Below, piece after piece: positions 22,092 to 35,372 of a stretch of DNA of 39,965 bases. Under the pieces are notes generated by a model, which did not search any database, was not told the DNA's origin, and saw nothing but the letters and a program-made list of their open reading frames with translations. The position numbers and the translations under genes are program-made. The DNA comes from Flammula alnicola (lineage: Eukaryota > Basidiomycota > Agaricomycetes > Agaricales > Strophariaceae): contig JADNRV010000391.1 in the NCBI GenBank assembly GCA_015499995.1, positions 1-39,965 of the forward strand, given 5' to 3'. Within the stretch, counting starts at the first letter, position 1, and each line of letters starts with the position of its first letter.

Positions 22092-22267
22092 GATGCGACC
22101 TCAAAGCTCATCCAGAGACGCGAAGGCAGGATAGTGGAGAGAAAGAAAGACGGTGTTCTGTGATGACTTGAAATGCGCCATTGCATTGCCCAGTCAAGTT
22201 TTGGTCACGTGCATCGGGATTTGTTCTCGATTGGAATGACCGCTCGTCATCTTAACAACTTGCCATC
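22092..22267. promoter_or_regulatory. Short bidirectional promoter region (nucleoporin / SH3 gene)
   Basis: Only 176 bp separate the nucleoporin start (22091, minus) and the SH3-protein start (22268, plus). The two genes must share or overlap promoter sequence. No clear TATA element was seen. Confidence 0.5.
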
Positions 22268-23241
22268 ATGAACCCTGCAATTGCCTATATTCTCTCCCAG
22301 ACCAAGGAGAACATCTCGTTTCTTCTTTCTAATCAACAGATCTCTCCGGAAGATGCAAGAGACATCATTTCTAAGCTTCCTGATACTCCAGTCACAGTGC
22401 CCAGAAGCATCTCGTCCGGTGTCTCACCTGTGGGCCTCTCTATGCCATTTCCAACGGTAAACAGCCAGGATACGGCGCCACCTCTTAAGAGCCCATCGAC
22501 GAAGATATCGCCTCTCTCTCGGCCGCCCCCGCCGATTCCGTCCTCCTTCCTGTTCGAAGCTCGAGCTCTGTGGAGTTACAACGAAGACGGCAGGGTAATA
22601 TGCTGCCTAAGCGCTGCAAAGCTATTGTTCTCAATGTTACATTTATATAGGAACGAGAAGACCTCACCTTTTCTGCTGGGGATATAATAGAGATTGTGGA
22701 GGATACAAATCCAGACTGGTGGAGGGGCCGCCTCAATGGAAGAGCAGGACTTTTTCCGTCATCTTATGTGGAAAGACTTCACGAACGCCCATTCCCTGCG
22801 AAGCCTGATGGCAGTGAGAAGGCACCAATGCCTTCAAACTTTCCACCTTCTGGACCTACATATTCTAACTCGTCGCCATACCCATATCCTCAACAAAATT
22901 CATATTATGGTCCGCCTCCTCCAGCTAATGGTCCCTATCCACCATACCAGGGTAACCCTCAAGCCCCAATCCCGCCTCCGGTTGTCGTTGTGAATGCAGA
23001 AGATTCTAAAAAAAAGCATGGACTTTTCCAGGGCAAACTGGGGAATACTGTAAGAGGATTTTACATTCTGAGTGTTATACGGTTCTTAATTTAGGAACAG
23101 CTTGCTCAGTCCGCCGTGGGCGGAGTAGGATTCGGTGCAGGTCAGTATCTTTCTTTTGTTGAAGGGATCTATGTGCGCTTGAGGCTTATATATTTGCCAG
23201 GGTCCGCGGTAGGAGGAGGCATCATCAATGCATTATTCTAG
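22268..23241 (+). CDS. SH3-domain protein (Lsb1/Pin3-like)
   Basis: Four exons: 22268-22594, 22651-23049, 23095-23140, 23201-23241; introns 56, 45 and 60 nt, in phase; 270 aa. Residues 1-40 are helical (AIAYILSQTKENISFLL). Residues 40-100 are Pro/Ser-rich. Residues about 100-155 form one SH3 domain: ARALWSYNE, REDLTFSAGDIIEIVED, DWWRGRLNGRAGLFPSSYVE, with the ALYxY-equivalent, WW and ALFPSNYVE-equivalent motifs. A Pro/Tyr-rich segment follows (YGPPPPANGPYPPYQG). A Gly/Ala hydrophobic tail (LAQSAVGGVGFGAGSAVGGG) ends in IINALF. The layout matches fungal SH3 proteins related to yeast Lsb1/Lsb2, which bind Las17/WASP and affect actin patches and prion stability. The specific function here is inferred. 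Confidence 0.88.
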
Positions 23242-24154
23242 ACCCTGTGGCATTCCGGATTTTAGAGACGCAACCTACGTGACAAGCATTGGACTTTAGG
23301 CGAAACTCTCATCATGCGATATCGGTTTCTCCATTAGACACACCGTCCCTCTCTGAACCCTTCAATTCGAGCAACTTTAGGACTTTCAAGCCTACCTGCG
23401 ACATCATTGTATTCTCGTTCGTAATGTTCATATCATTACTTTGTCTGAGGAAATCTCTTGAACATTCAAATGAAGTCGAGTGCAATATTTTCAGATCTAC
23501 AGCGGGCCAGGCTCGTCGTCGGATCTACCAACTACCAACTTCCCCAGGTTTTAGTAGTCGGCCGACATGATGAATGTAAGTAAATAACGCGGACCGAGAC
23601 AGGGACCGCGATGTATTCGCGGAGAACGCGACATTGCACAGGATGTTGATACTTAGGTACGTGATGGAGGACAAGTGGCAAAGCTATTTTTACTCACATC
23701 CGCGCATTGGTCCAGAGATATTATTACAATGAAGTTAAAAGAAGGTCGGGACGGCAATAGATGACCACCACTACGTGCCCCGATGGACATCCGGGCCTAC
23801 CTTGCGTGAGAATTAACAAATCTAATGAAGTGGACACACAACTTTATGTCTCCGTCACCCATTTATTCCAGTAACCTCTCCGAAAAAGGAAACCCTTGCA
23901 ACATTTACCACTTCACACTTCATTTTGCAGTACTGCCGAAGTTCCGTGTTTCACTACGCGTGCCGATCCTCTTGCGACCTTCACTTCTTTTCCTCCGACC
24001 TTCAGAGCATTGCTGTTCAAAGGCACGACGCTCCTGCACGACAAAATTGAAGATGATTCTACGACATACCGCATAAGGTATCCCGTTTCGCAAAATTCCA
24101 CGCAACCTTCCTAATGGTGGTCCGCACGACCAACGTCTGACTTGAGAAGAGGGA
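23242..24154. other. Intergenic region, no gene found
   Basis: Short frames only, none with convincing splice signals or recognisable content. It ends at a TATA-like element before the small gene at 24346/24448. Confidence 0.5.
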
Positions 24155-24160
24155 TATAAA
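24155..24160 (+). promoter_or_regulatory. TATA box candidate for the small gene downstream
   Basis: TATAAA in GGGATATAAATGCTGC, about 190-290 bp upstream of the two candidate start codons. The distance implies a leader of about 150 nt or more, possibly with a leader intron. Confidence 0.35.
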
Positions 24161-24345
24161 TGCTGCAAGGGTTCTCAAATTTATACCAGAGCTGGTCTCC
24201 ATTTCCTTTCCGATATCAAAGCAATTCGCTTTATTTGGATTTTGTGCTATTCATAAAATATATACCCAGGTACTTTCTTTTCATCCTCTTCGTCTTCCAA
24301 TGCTAGATGCTTACACCCATTTTAAAGCAGAAATAATAAAGACTG

Positions 24346-24931
24346 ATGTGCCAGTTATTGCTGCATAATCCCTCATGCTGTGGATATCCGACTCTTGATA
24401 AGTCAACACGAGTTGACGATATATATGATATCCGAGAAGGCGATATTATGAAGGCGAAGCCTAAGTACTTTGAACCGCGTCCACCTGGCACAGTAAATCT
24501 ATCAACACCTCTATTTATTATCCCAAGTTCTCATCACTTTTCCAAATCTACAGGGAAATATCGGCCAGCATCCTGTCATAATACTAACAAAACCTGATGC
24601 ATACGGACGAGTCAAAGTGGCTACCATGTCCCACTCGCACCCAGATAACCCTCCAACAAGACCGGCATCCATGTACGGTCTACCTATCGACCCAAATAAA
24701 GGGGAAAGCGCCGTGAGCGTTGGAAAGCCTAAAATTATACACATCGGTCACCTCAAACCGCACACTCCCTATGCGACGATGACCGCGAGACATTTTGCAG
24801 CGCTCAAAGCCGAAATCGGTGGGTACCACGCATGCTTAATCGTTGACGACGATGACTGAACATGAGCTTTTACCTCTGAAATTTTAGGTCAGAACTACCC
24901 TGATATTTATAGGGTTTCCTACGGTCCTTGA
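24346..24931 (+). CDS. Small fungal protein of unknown function
   Basis: Three exons fit in phase: 24346-24492 (or starting at the in-frame ATG 24448), 24554-24818, 24888-24931; introns 61 and 69 nt; 151 aa or 117 aa. Coding is supported because splicing restores a continuous product: REGDIMKAKPKYFEPRPPGT, then GNIGQHPVIILTKPD and GRVKVATMSHSHP, then a Pro/Asn loop with YGLPIDPNKG, VGKPKIIHI, a short helix and the C-terminus GQNYPDIYRVSYGP. Without splicing, each frame stops early. The pattern looks like a compact, beta-rich single domain. I do not recognise a named family, and a clear signal peptide is not visible from either start. The first exon is the uncertain part. Confidence 0.6.
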
Positions 24932-25241
24932 CTAGGATTAAACCTGGATTCTTGTATTTATCTTCCCTCGTACTCGGCCTCGATGCCACACAGAGAGTTT
25001 CCGCCAAGACCCTCTAAGCACCAATTTCATGGTCTTTGGGGCGAAGGCATATTTACATTAATATATATTAATCTAGAATACATAGCTACATGCTTAATCA
25101 TTTTCAATCCAAAAAACCTTGAGAGGGTGTAGTAACAGTAAGTATTGCATTTGGTATGTAAGTCAAAGACTTATGGAATATCTATTCGAGTGAGCGTGCG
25201 ATTTACAAGCTTTCATCCTCTTGAAAGCTAATACACGGTGT

Positions 25242-25254
25242 AGAGAAACCTGAG
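25242..25254 (+). repeat. Left 13-bp target-site duplication
   Basis: AGAGAAACCTGAG, repeated exactly at 26155-26167 right after the A-tail. The pair brackets the retroposed element. Confidence 0.85.
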
Positions 25255-26116
25255 GGGGCGCGGTGGTGTAGTGATACCATCGCTCGTGCTTTGCTGACGG
25301 CAAGGCCTAGGGTTCGAACCTGCCCCGAAACCCTTCCAGACACATTTTAGACACTGGGAGATTCTATCACTGTTATTACTTAAGCCGGAATCAATGATGT
25401 CTCTGTTGGATTAAGGTCGAGTGGTGGGTCCGGTGACATTAGCTGGATCTAGCGGCGTGTGAATAAGTAGCCTGACAGACTGGGAGGGAAAACTGTACCG
25501 TTTGTACCAATCTGGCACCGCATGTGGGAACGGAGTTGGGAGGGGTTAACTCGACCGGATATATGCCGGTATATAAATTCAATTACCAAACGCGCTGTTC
25601 TTCCACGCCACTGACAAGACGTTCAAAATTCGATATACGAGCTCCGCCTCAAGAAGCCTTCGGAGTTTAAAACTTGTTCAAGATCTCCACCGTGCTCCTA
25701 GACTTTACACCTGGGACGGGGTCGGCAACGATCTGGCAACTGCCGAGGCTGGTAAACCAGTCCCCGGGTCCTGCTAGCCGGAAGGGTATTGGTATAGGGG
25801 GTCCACGTGGGGCACAAGGCCGAGGGTGGCAGCAAGAGGAGACGAATCGGAGAAACACGATCCCATCATAGATTAGACAGGAATCGCTTAAAGTAGTAAC
25901 TGTTAATTACTCATATATAGCGCAGGAGTGCGCCCGGGGTAGATAGCTTCATTGGCCGACTCCTTCTGCCAGACCGGCCGTAAGGTTCGGAAAGGGGGAT
26001 TAAGTTGCCGCCTACATGGGTTGGGGTAGCTGGGGGTTGTCTATCTACATTAGGTACAGGCCGGCTGTGAGTAGTCTACATGGGGTTCGCCCCGAAAATG
26101 ACTATAAACGGGATTC

Positions 26117-26154
<38 letters not shown>
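25255..26154 (+). mobile_element. Retroposed element with tRNA-like head and A-tail (SINE-like), about 900 bp
   Basis: The element is bounded by an exact 13-bp direct repeat and ends in about 37 A (26118-26154), the hallmarks of target-primed retroposition. Its first 72 nt look tRNA-derived: an A-box-like TGGTGTAGTGATA at 25264-25276, a B-box GGTTCGAACC at 25311-25320, a GGGGC/GCCCC end pairing, and an anticodon-arm-like CTTTG-CTGACGG-CAAGG. The T-arm is too short for a working tRNA. The body carries no protein that I recognise; its longest frames are under 70 codons. A TATA-like TATATAAATT lies near 25571. This fits a tRNA-headed SINE, though 900 bp is long for one. A retroposed chimeric transcript is the alternative. 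The intact duplication and long A-tail imply recent insertion. Confidence 0.75.
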
Positions 26155-26161
<7 letters not shown>

Positions 26162-26167
26162 CCTGAG
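26155..26167 (+). repeat. Right 13-bp target-site duplication
   Basis: Exact copy of 25242-25254 following the A-tail; the first A is ambiguous with the tail. Confidence 0.85.
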
Positions 26168-26188
26168 AAAACGCGTCGAGGTTTCACC

Positions 26189-26214
26189 GATTCTGCGGCG
26201 TGATTCTGCGGCGT
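26189..26214 (+). repeat. 13-bp tandem duplication in the Nudix 5' region
   Basis: GATTCTGCGGCGT occurs twice head to tail, 22 bp after the right target-site duplication and directly before the upstream in-frame ATG at 26216. Confidence 0.8.
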
Positions 26215-26293
26215 GATGGGACTGAGTACATTACATAAGCGACTCGTAGCAAATGTCCTGCCTTTTTCGGTGGTTTATTTAGTGACTCATCCC

Positions 26294-27380
26294 ATGAAGG
26301 TCGACGCACCTCGAATTCCACAGGACGCCTTAGACGCGCTCTCCGACAAGTCAAAAGCATGTATCAGCAATATCATTAACTACCTGGCTTCTTTGGAATA
26401 TCCAGATCTGTCCGTCCTTCGCCTCCTTCATCCTTCTGCAATGTAAACCCAAAGACAATCTCCAACCAGCCCCCTGAACTCTCAGTCAAAGGTCGCAGCT
26501 GTGTTAGTTCTTCTTTATGAAGTAGATGGAGACTTGCGCGTTCTTTTGACGACAAGATCCAAACATCTGAGAACTCATGCTGGACAGACGGCTTTACCTG
26601 GAGGGAAAAAGGATCCAACAGACATAGATCTTATCATGACTGCAGTACGTTTCTGCTCACTCTTATATTGTGGTCGACATGTCACAGCATATATTTCACT
26701 AAATGCAAACCTTCCAGTATCGCGAAGCTTATGAAGAAGTCACGCTTCCGATGAATAGCCCAAACGTTCATACCCTTGGCCATCTGGAACCATTCATATC
26801 ACTGCATAGAATACTTGTCACTCCCGTCGTGGCATTTCTCAGCAAACCTGATCTGATTTTATCGTTGGAAGCAGCTCAGGAAGAAGTTTCTCATATATTC
26901 AGTCACCCTCTGGAAGCCATTCTTGATCCGTCTCTCGCTAAGCGCGGTCCACTTGTGGCCATTGGGAGAGAAGACTGGCCATATGAATCAGATGTATATG
27001 TGAGCTTGTTTCCTTGGGCAAGCTATGCATGTCAAGTTGCTGACCACACTGAAAGAATACAAGTGACTCTATTGTGCAGATGCTAGGTAACACAACCTAT
27101 CGCATGCATCGCTTCAGAAGTTCGGCGTCTCCGATTAAGGGCTTGACTGCTGATATCTTGGTATTATCCTCCCTTCTTATTCTTCAAGTTATCTCGATAC
27201 TTATACCTAGACCTTTGACTTGCTCTCCAGATCAAAACCGCCGAGATAGCGTATGCAAGGCCAACGATTTATGAACGGTATGCTCCAGAGCAGTTGAGGA
27301 ACATCGTAGATATTGTCCGAGCCATCTCGACAGCCACTTCCGGATCACGACCGACTATTCACGAGCAAACCCTAGATTAG
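26294..27380 (+). CDS. PCD1: Nudix hydrolase, peroxisomal CoA-diphosphatase (Pcd1) type
   Basis: Proposed exons: 26294-26442, 26470-26644, 26718-26999, 27080-27160, 27231-27380; 278 aa. An in-frame ATG at 26216 would add 26 residues. After an N-terminal helical part comes AAVLVLLYE, LTTRSKHLRTHAGQTALPGGK, then the Nudix box split by an intron: GGKKDPTDIDLIMTA joined to YREAYEEVTL. The REAYEE glutamates that bind metal are present; the box Glu after GX5 is Asp and the usual Gly is Thr. LRTHAGQTALPGGK is typical of CoA-pyrophosphatases, which hydrolyse (oxidised) CoA to 3',5'-ADP and phosphopantetheine. The C-terminus has EIAYARPTIYERYAP. The first intron would be only 27 nt; without it TAA ends the frame at once. 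The retroposed element lies 127 bp upstream. Confidence 0.8.
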
Positions 27381-28341
27381 AACTCATCGCCGGTAAGATC
27401 TGGTGAATGGAAGCCCGCTTCTCTCGTATCGGACGAACATGTTTCTAGAGGGTACAGGAGGTACATCGCCCAATTCGTCTGCTTTTTTTCTCAATACTTC
27501 GGTTGACACGTCGTCGCTATTAATCACGATCAAGATGCTGGACCGTGGCCGTTGCCGTCGAATGTAATTCTACTTCTTAGACCACATCCGATGTCGGACT
27601 GCTGCAGTGAATAATGTATGCCTGAGGTGGTTGATAGTTATGCCGGATGCAAGCACGTAAAATTTTGACCGTATTAGCAGATTCATTTTGCAAGAAGCAA
27701 TTCATTGAGAATCGAGACTATGGCTCATGGTGTTCAGCGTGGTCTTCGAGTCAATTTTGTTAACCTACTTAGGTGTCTTTGTGTGCTTGAAACAGCGGTA
27801 TACATGTACACAGATTGTGCATATCTGGCGGCCTTAATGTCAGGACTAGGCTTAGAGCCTACATCCTTTGCTTTAGTACTATGTTTTCCGTGCTTTTTTT
27901 CGAGAATACGGATGCTGATGGGGCATCATGATATGGATTGGCGTGCATAGAAAAACGAGACCAGAATTTATGGTCGGAAACCCCACGAACACCCAACCTC
28001 TCTCAATTTCCAGATTTCCAGACGGGAGATGTATTCCTTGTATTGGGACAAAGTACGAACAACGTGAAACTGTTGTTCTGCCTCGTCCACATTCCCTACC
28101 GTGGCAGACTGCCAGTTGGGTAGCAAACGGCGGAGTAAAATAGGAGGTCCGCTCTCTGATTCCAATCCTGTCGGGGATTCCGCAGGAAATTATCGACACC
28201 TGTGATTATTCCCGCTACCTTTTAAGGTAGAGGGTCTTAGGGACGCTCGATTTTTGAAAAGTTGGCAGTAGATTGCGAGATCTGTCCCCTACGTCACATT
28301 CCTCTCCCGCCACTTTTGTCTCCCTCATTCCTCTCGCCTTT
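27381..28341. other. Intergenic region downstream of the Nudix gene
   Basis: Only short, unsupported frames. No RNA gene, repeat or promoter motif that I can defend. Confidence 0.5.
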
Positions 28342-29240
28342 CCTTCGTCTTGCTCACCTTCTCTTGACCTACTGTACCACCTGCTTCCAACCAACAATCT
28401 CTTTCACCATCTCAGAGACTGCTGCCATCGTCAATTACTCTCCTCACGCCTTCCCCTCTCGTATATCTGCCCCTTTTGCTGCCTTGATTACTCCACCAGT
28501 TCCTGGCTGCCATTCTACAGGTTCTGTGAGCGCGTCCCCGTGCCTGCCGGTTGTTTCACTTGTGTTCTCGACTTCATCATTGACGACGATGTTCGTCATT
28601 GCGACGCCGTTCTTGGATTGGATTGGGCACGGGCCTGTACGGTTGCTGGGTATTTTTTGTTGCCTGTGAGCCTTCCTGTCTATTGCGACGGCGTTGCAAA
28701 TTTGGTTGCTTCATTCCTATTTTTTCTTTTTGTTGACTGGAAAGAAAGATTTTCAGCCGCCATTATTACCTGATCATGTAGCTCTCTCTGCAGGTTCGTC
28801 TTCATGTTTCCTCGCTCGCAACTTTGGTTCATTAATATTATCACCTTTCGTCTTGCTCACCAGACTTTTCCTACTGGCACGCTACGATGTCTATTCTCAA
28901 TTACTCTCCTTATGCCTTCCCATCTCGTATATCCGCTGCCTTCTCTGCCCTGATCAGATCGCAAGTTCGTCGCCATTCTGCCATTTCTGCCAGGGCGTCC
29001 GCGACTTCGCCTGCATCTGCTGGCTGCTTCACTTGTGTTCTTGACTTCGTTGTTGATGGTGGTCTTCGTCATTGTGATGTCGTTCTTGGCTTGGATTGGG
29101 CCCAGGCTTCTACAGCTACTAGGTATTCTTCATTGCCTGTGACCCTTCCTATCTATCACGAAGGTGTTCGTATGGCCGCCATTATTACCCGAATGTGTAG
29201 CCCTTTCTGCAGGTTCGTCTTCATGTCCCGAAGCTCAAAA
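28342..29240 (+). repeat. Diverged direct duplication, two units of about 400-500 bp
   Basis: Unit 1 (about 28342-28846) and unit 2 (about 28847-29240) both open with TTCGTCTTGCTCACC. They share AATTACTCTCC, CCTTCCC.TCTCGTATATC, TTTCACTTGTGTTCT / CTTCACTTGTGTTCT, TTCTTGG.TTGGATTGGG and a final TGCAGGTTCGTCTTCATG. Unit 1 has about 55 extra bases before the last block. In translation both give GCFTCVLDF, then VLGLDWA. The units differ by many substitutions and indels, so the duplication is old. Confidence 0.75.
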
Positions 29241-29660
29241 CTCTGGTACTCACATTTATACCTTTGGTTGTACTCGCTGTTGTTGTGTGTCTCATATCAT
29301 GCAGTACATAATCGAAACGACACTCGTGAATATAATGATCCACATAACAATAATATATTTGAAACTTTACCATCATTATTTGATAACTCACCACGAGAAC
29401 CTATGCATGGAGTTGGCTCTGTTCCGGTAGACAACATCGACGTTGGCCCTCCTTCGACGTCTTCCGTGAATTTTACATATCCTTGCAATGACTCAACTGG
29501 TTTTAATGTTCTCGAGATGTTTCTTGGTAAATACTGGACCGGAATCTTTGTGTCCCCATTTAAGCAGTTTCTCGGTCAAGCACCAAGCAGCAGACACCTA
29601 CAAAAAGATTGCAAAAAGATACTAAAATTTGACGATGAAGCTGAGACCGCACCATTCTGA
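28888..29660 (+). pseudogene. Unrecognised ORF or gene relic containing a VLGLDW motif
   Basis: An ATG at 28887-28889 opens about 257 codons (MSILNYSPYAFPSRISAAF...). The middle has GCFTCVLDFVVDGG and CDVVLGLDWAQ, faintly like the D-V-V/I-L-G-x-D-W segment of retroelement-type aspartic proteases. The sister unit at 28430-28770 encodes the same pieces but in two different frames, so it is broken. The downstream third of the ORF is low-complexity, Asn-rich and unlike the rest. A splice acceptor TTTCTGCAG precedes 29213 in both units, so the true structure may be spliced. I cannot assign a function. A decayed transposon-linked gene is one possibility. Confidence 0.3.
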
Positions 29661-30047
29661 ACACCACCGCAGTCTAGCACGCAATCAAATATCTGAATTT
29701 TATCTCTACTCTATTCACATTGACACCAGTGTATTTTGCAGAATTCTATCCCTTTGACGTCAAAAAAACATAGGTCGAATATTGGTCGAATATGCCCAAA
29801 TTTCAGTTTTCAACTACAATTTGCGTGACAAGATGGCGATCAAGGTAGCGGGCTTTGCCGCTTGTCGGCCTTATGGTTATTAATAATTTATGTGGAGACA
29901 CTGGAGAGTACTTAGATCGAACTATCGGCAATTGCCTTTTGTCCAGAGAGGGCGAAACCGAGGATTCCCTTTTGAATTTGCGCCTCATGATATCCACAAG
30001 CAACCTATGAGCGTGACGGTATACTCTATTTACAATAATATAATTAT
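29661..30047. other. Spacer downstream of the MYST gene
   Basis: AT-rich; probably 3' UTR of the minus-strand MYST gene. Nothing else recognised. Confidence 0.4.
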
Positions 30048-34223
<4,176 letters not shown>

Positions 34224-35372
34224 TACGCATGTAGAACAAAGTAAATACTGCCTCTTTGGATAACGAAGTGATGGGTTAGAGGAGATGCTTCCAGCTCGTC
34301 GACGGGGACAGTGAACAGGGTTGTTTGAGCTTGTTTACTCATGCACTTGGTTTGGCGCGCTCTGACCAATTATATTGCGCCTTGGTTGCGCCTCTGATCG
34401 ATATCGCGAACTACATAACAGAGGCTTTCGGTGTTTATGCTTACAAGATTGTCAAAAACGCCTCACGTATCCATTTTGCGCCTCGGACTGGGACGACTGA
34501 ACAGGATCACGCGGGAATCATCCCATGGTGGCTATTTCACGGATTAATGGGGAGATGCCATGTTTCCCACTACACGCAGTTGGTGACTCAAAACTGGCTA
34601 GTCGTGGTAGCTGATGCAGACAGATGCTTGATTGATAATCGATTTCGGGCTGGCGAATCTATGCTGTGACAAAAACTGGCGAGAAGGATCCAATTTTGGA
34701 TGGAAGTTGGAACTCGTCCGTCGTGGCATTGCTTATGGGGCTGGAAACCCCTTGGAGACAGAATGGCCTGGAGTGTATCGCCATGTGAAATGAAAAGATT
34801 GGACAAACAGCGGCCTGCTTTATCGCGGATAATGAGAGCTCTCATAATTGTTCCATGCCTACATATACGTTTCGCGACCATCATGGGATTTGTCAAGATA
34901 TCGGACCATCGCCAACAAAAAACCTGCGGAAACAAGCAAGGAAACAATGCTGGCAGATGCCGTTTGTTCTGCCGCTTATCCTCGGGTTCTTCCCTGCGCT
35001 GAGGTCCGTGCTGTCCAAGTCATGAATTAGAGAAACGGCATCGTGCGAACGTGCGCGAGCACCATTTTAGCAGCGCTCTTTCGACCCCATTTCCCCTCAG
35101 AAAAAATTGGTTTTGTCCTCATGTGATAGTGGTACATACAAGGGACCACCAGATGGCTTTTTAGCAGAAATTATACACAAGGGAGGGACGAAAGGGGGAT
35201 GCGGAGAGCCTGACTGAAGGTGGCACTGCGAGCGCCAAATAGGGACCAACAAAAGGTGTTTCCCCTCCCGTTGTGCTGACCTGTTAAGGATCCATTTGGC
35301 TTTCCAAGCACACCGTGCTCTCCTTTTTTCCCCGTAACCGCTTCCACCACGTCTTATACAGCGACGCAGACA
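34224..35372. promoter_or_regulatory. Divergent intergenic region between MYST and LAMMER kinase genes
   Basis: 1.15 kb between opposed start codons, so it holds both promoters. A plus frame of about 115 codons at 34325 has no ATG near its beginning and no recognisable content. No clear TATA box; several GC-rich stretches and a possible leader near 35280-35370. Confidence 0.4.

Noticed and set aside
25255..25326. Functional tRNA gene
   Set aside because: A- and B-box motifs are present, but the T-arm and acceptor overlap and cannot fold correctly; read as the head of the retroposed element.
27705..27950. Short hydrophobic plus frame downstream of the Nudix gene
   Set aside because: Cys/Leu-rich by chance composition, first ATG late, no supporting signals.
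34325..34669. 115-codon plus frame in the MYST/LAMMER intergenic region
   Set aside because: Does not begin with ATG, no splice partners, no recognisable sequence; probably promoter DNA.
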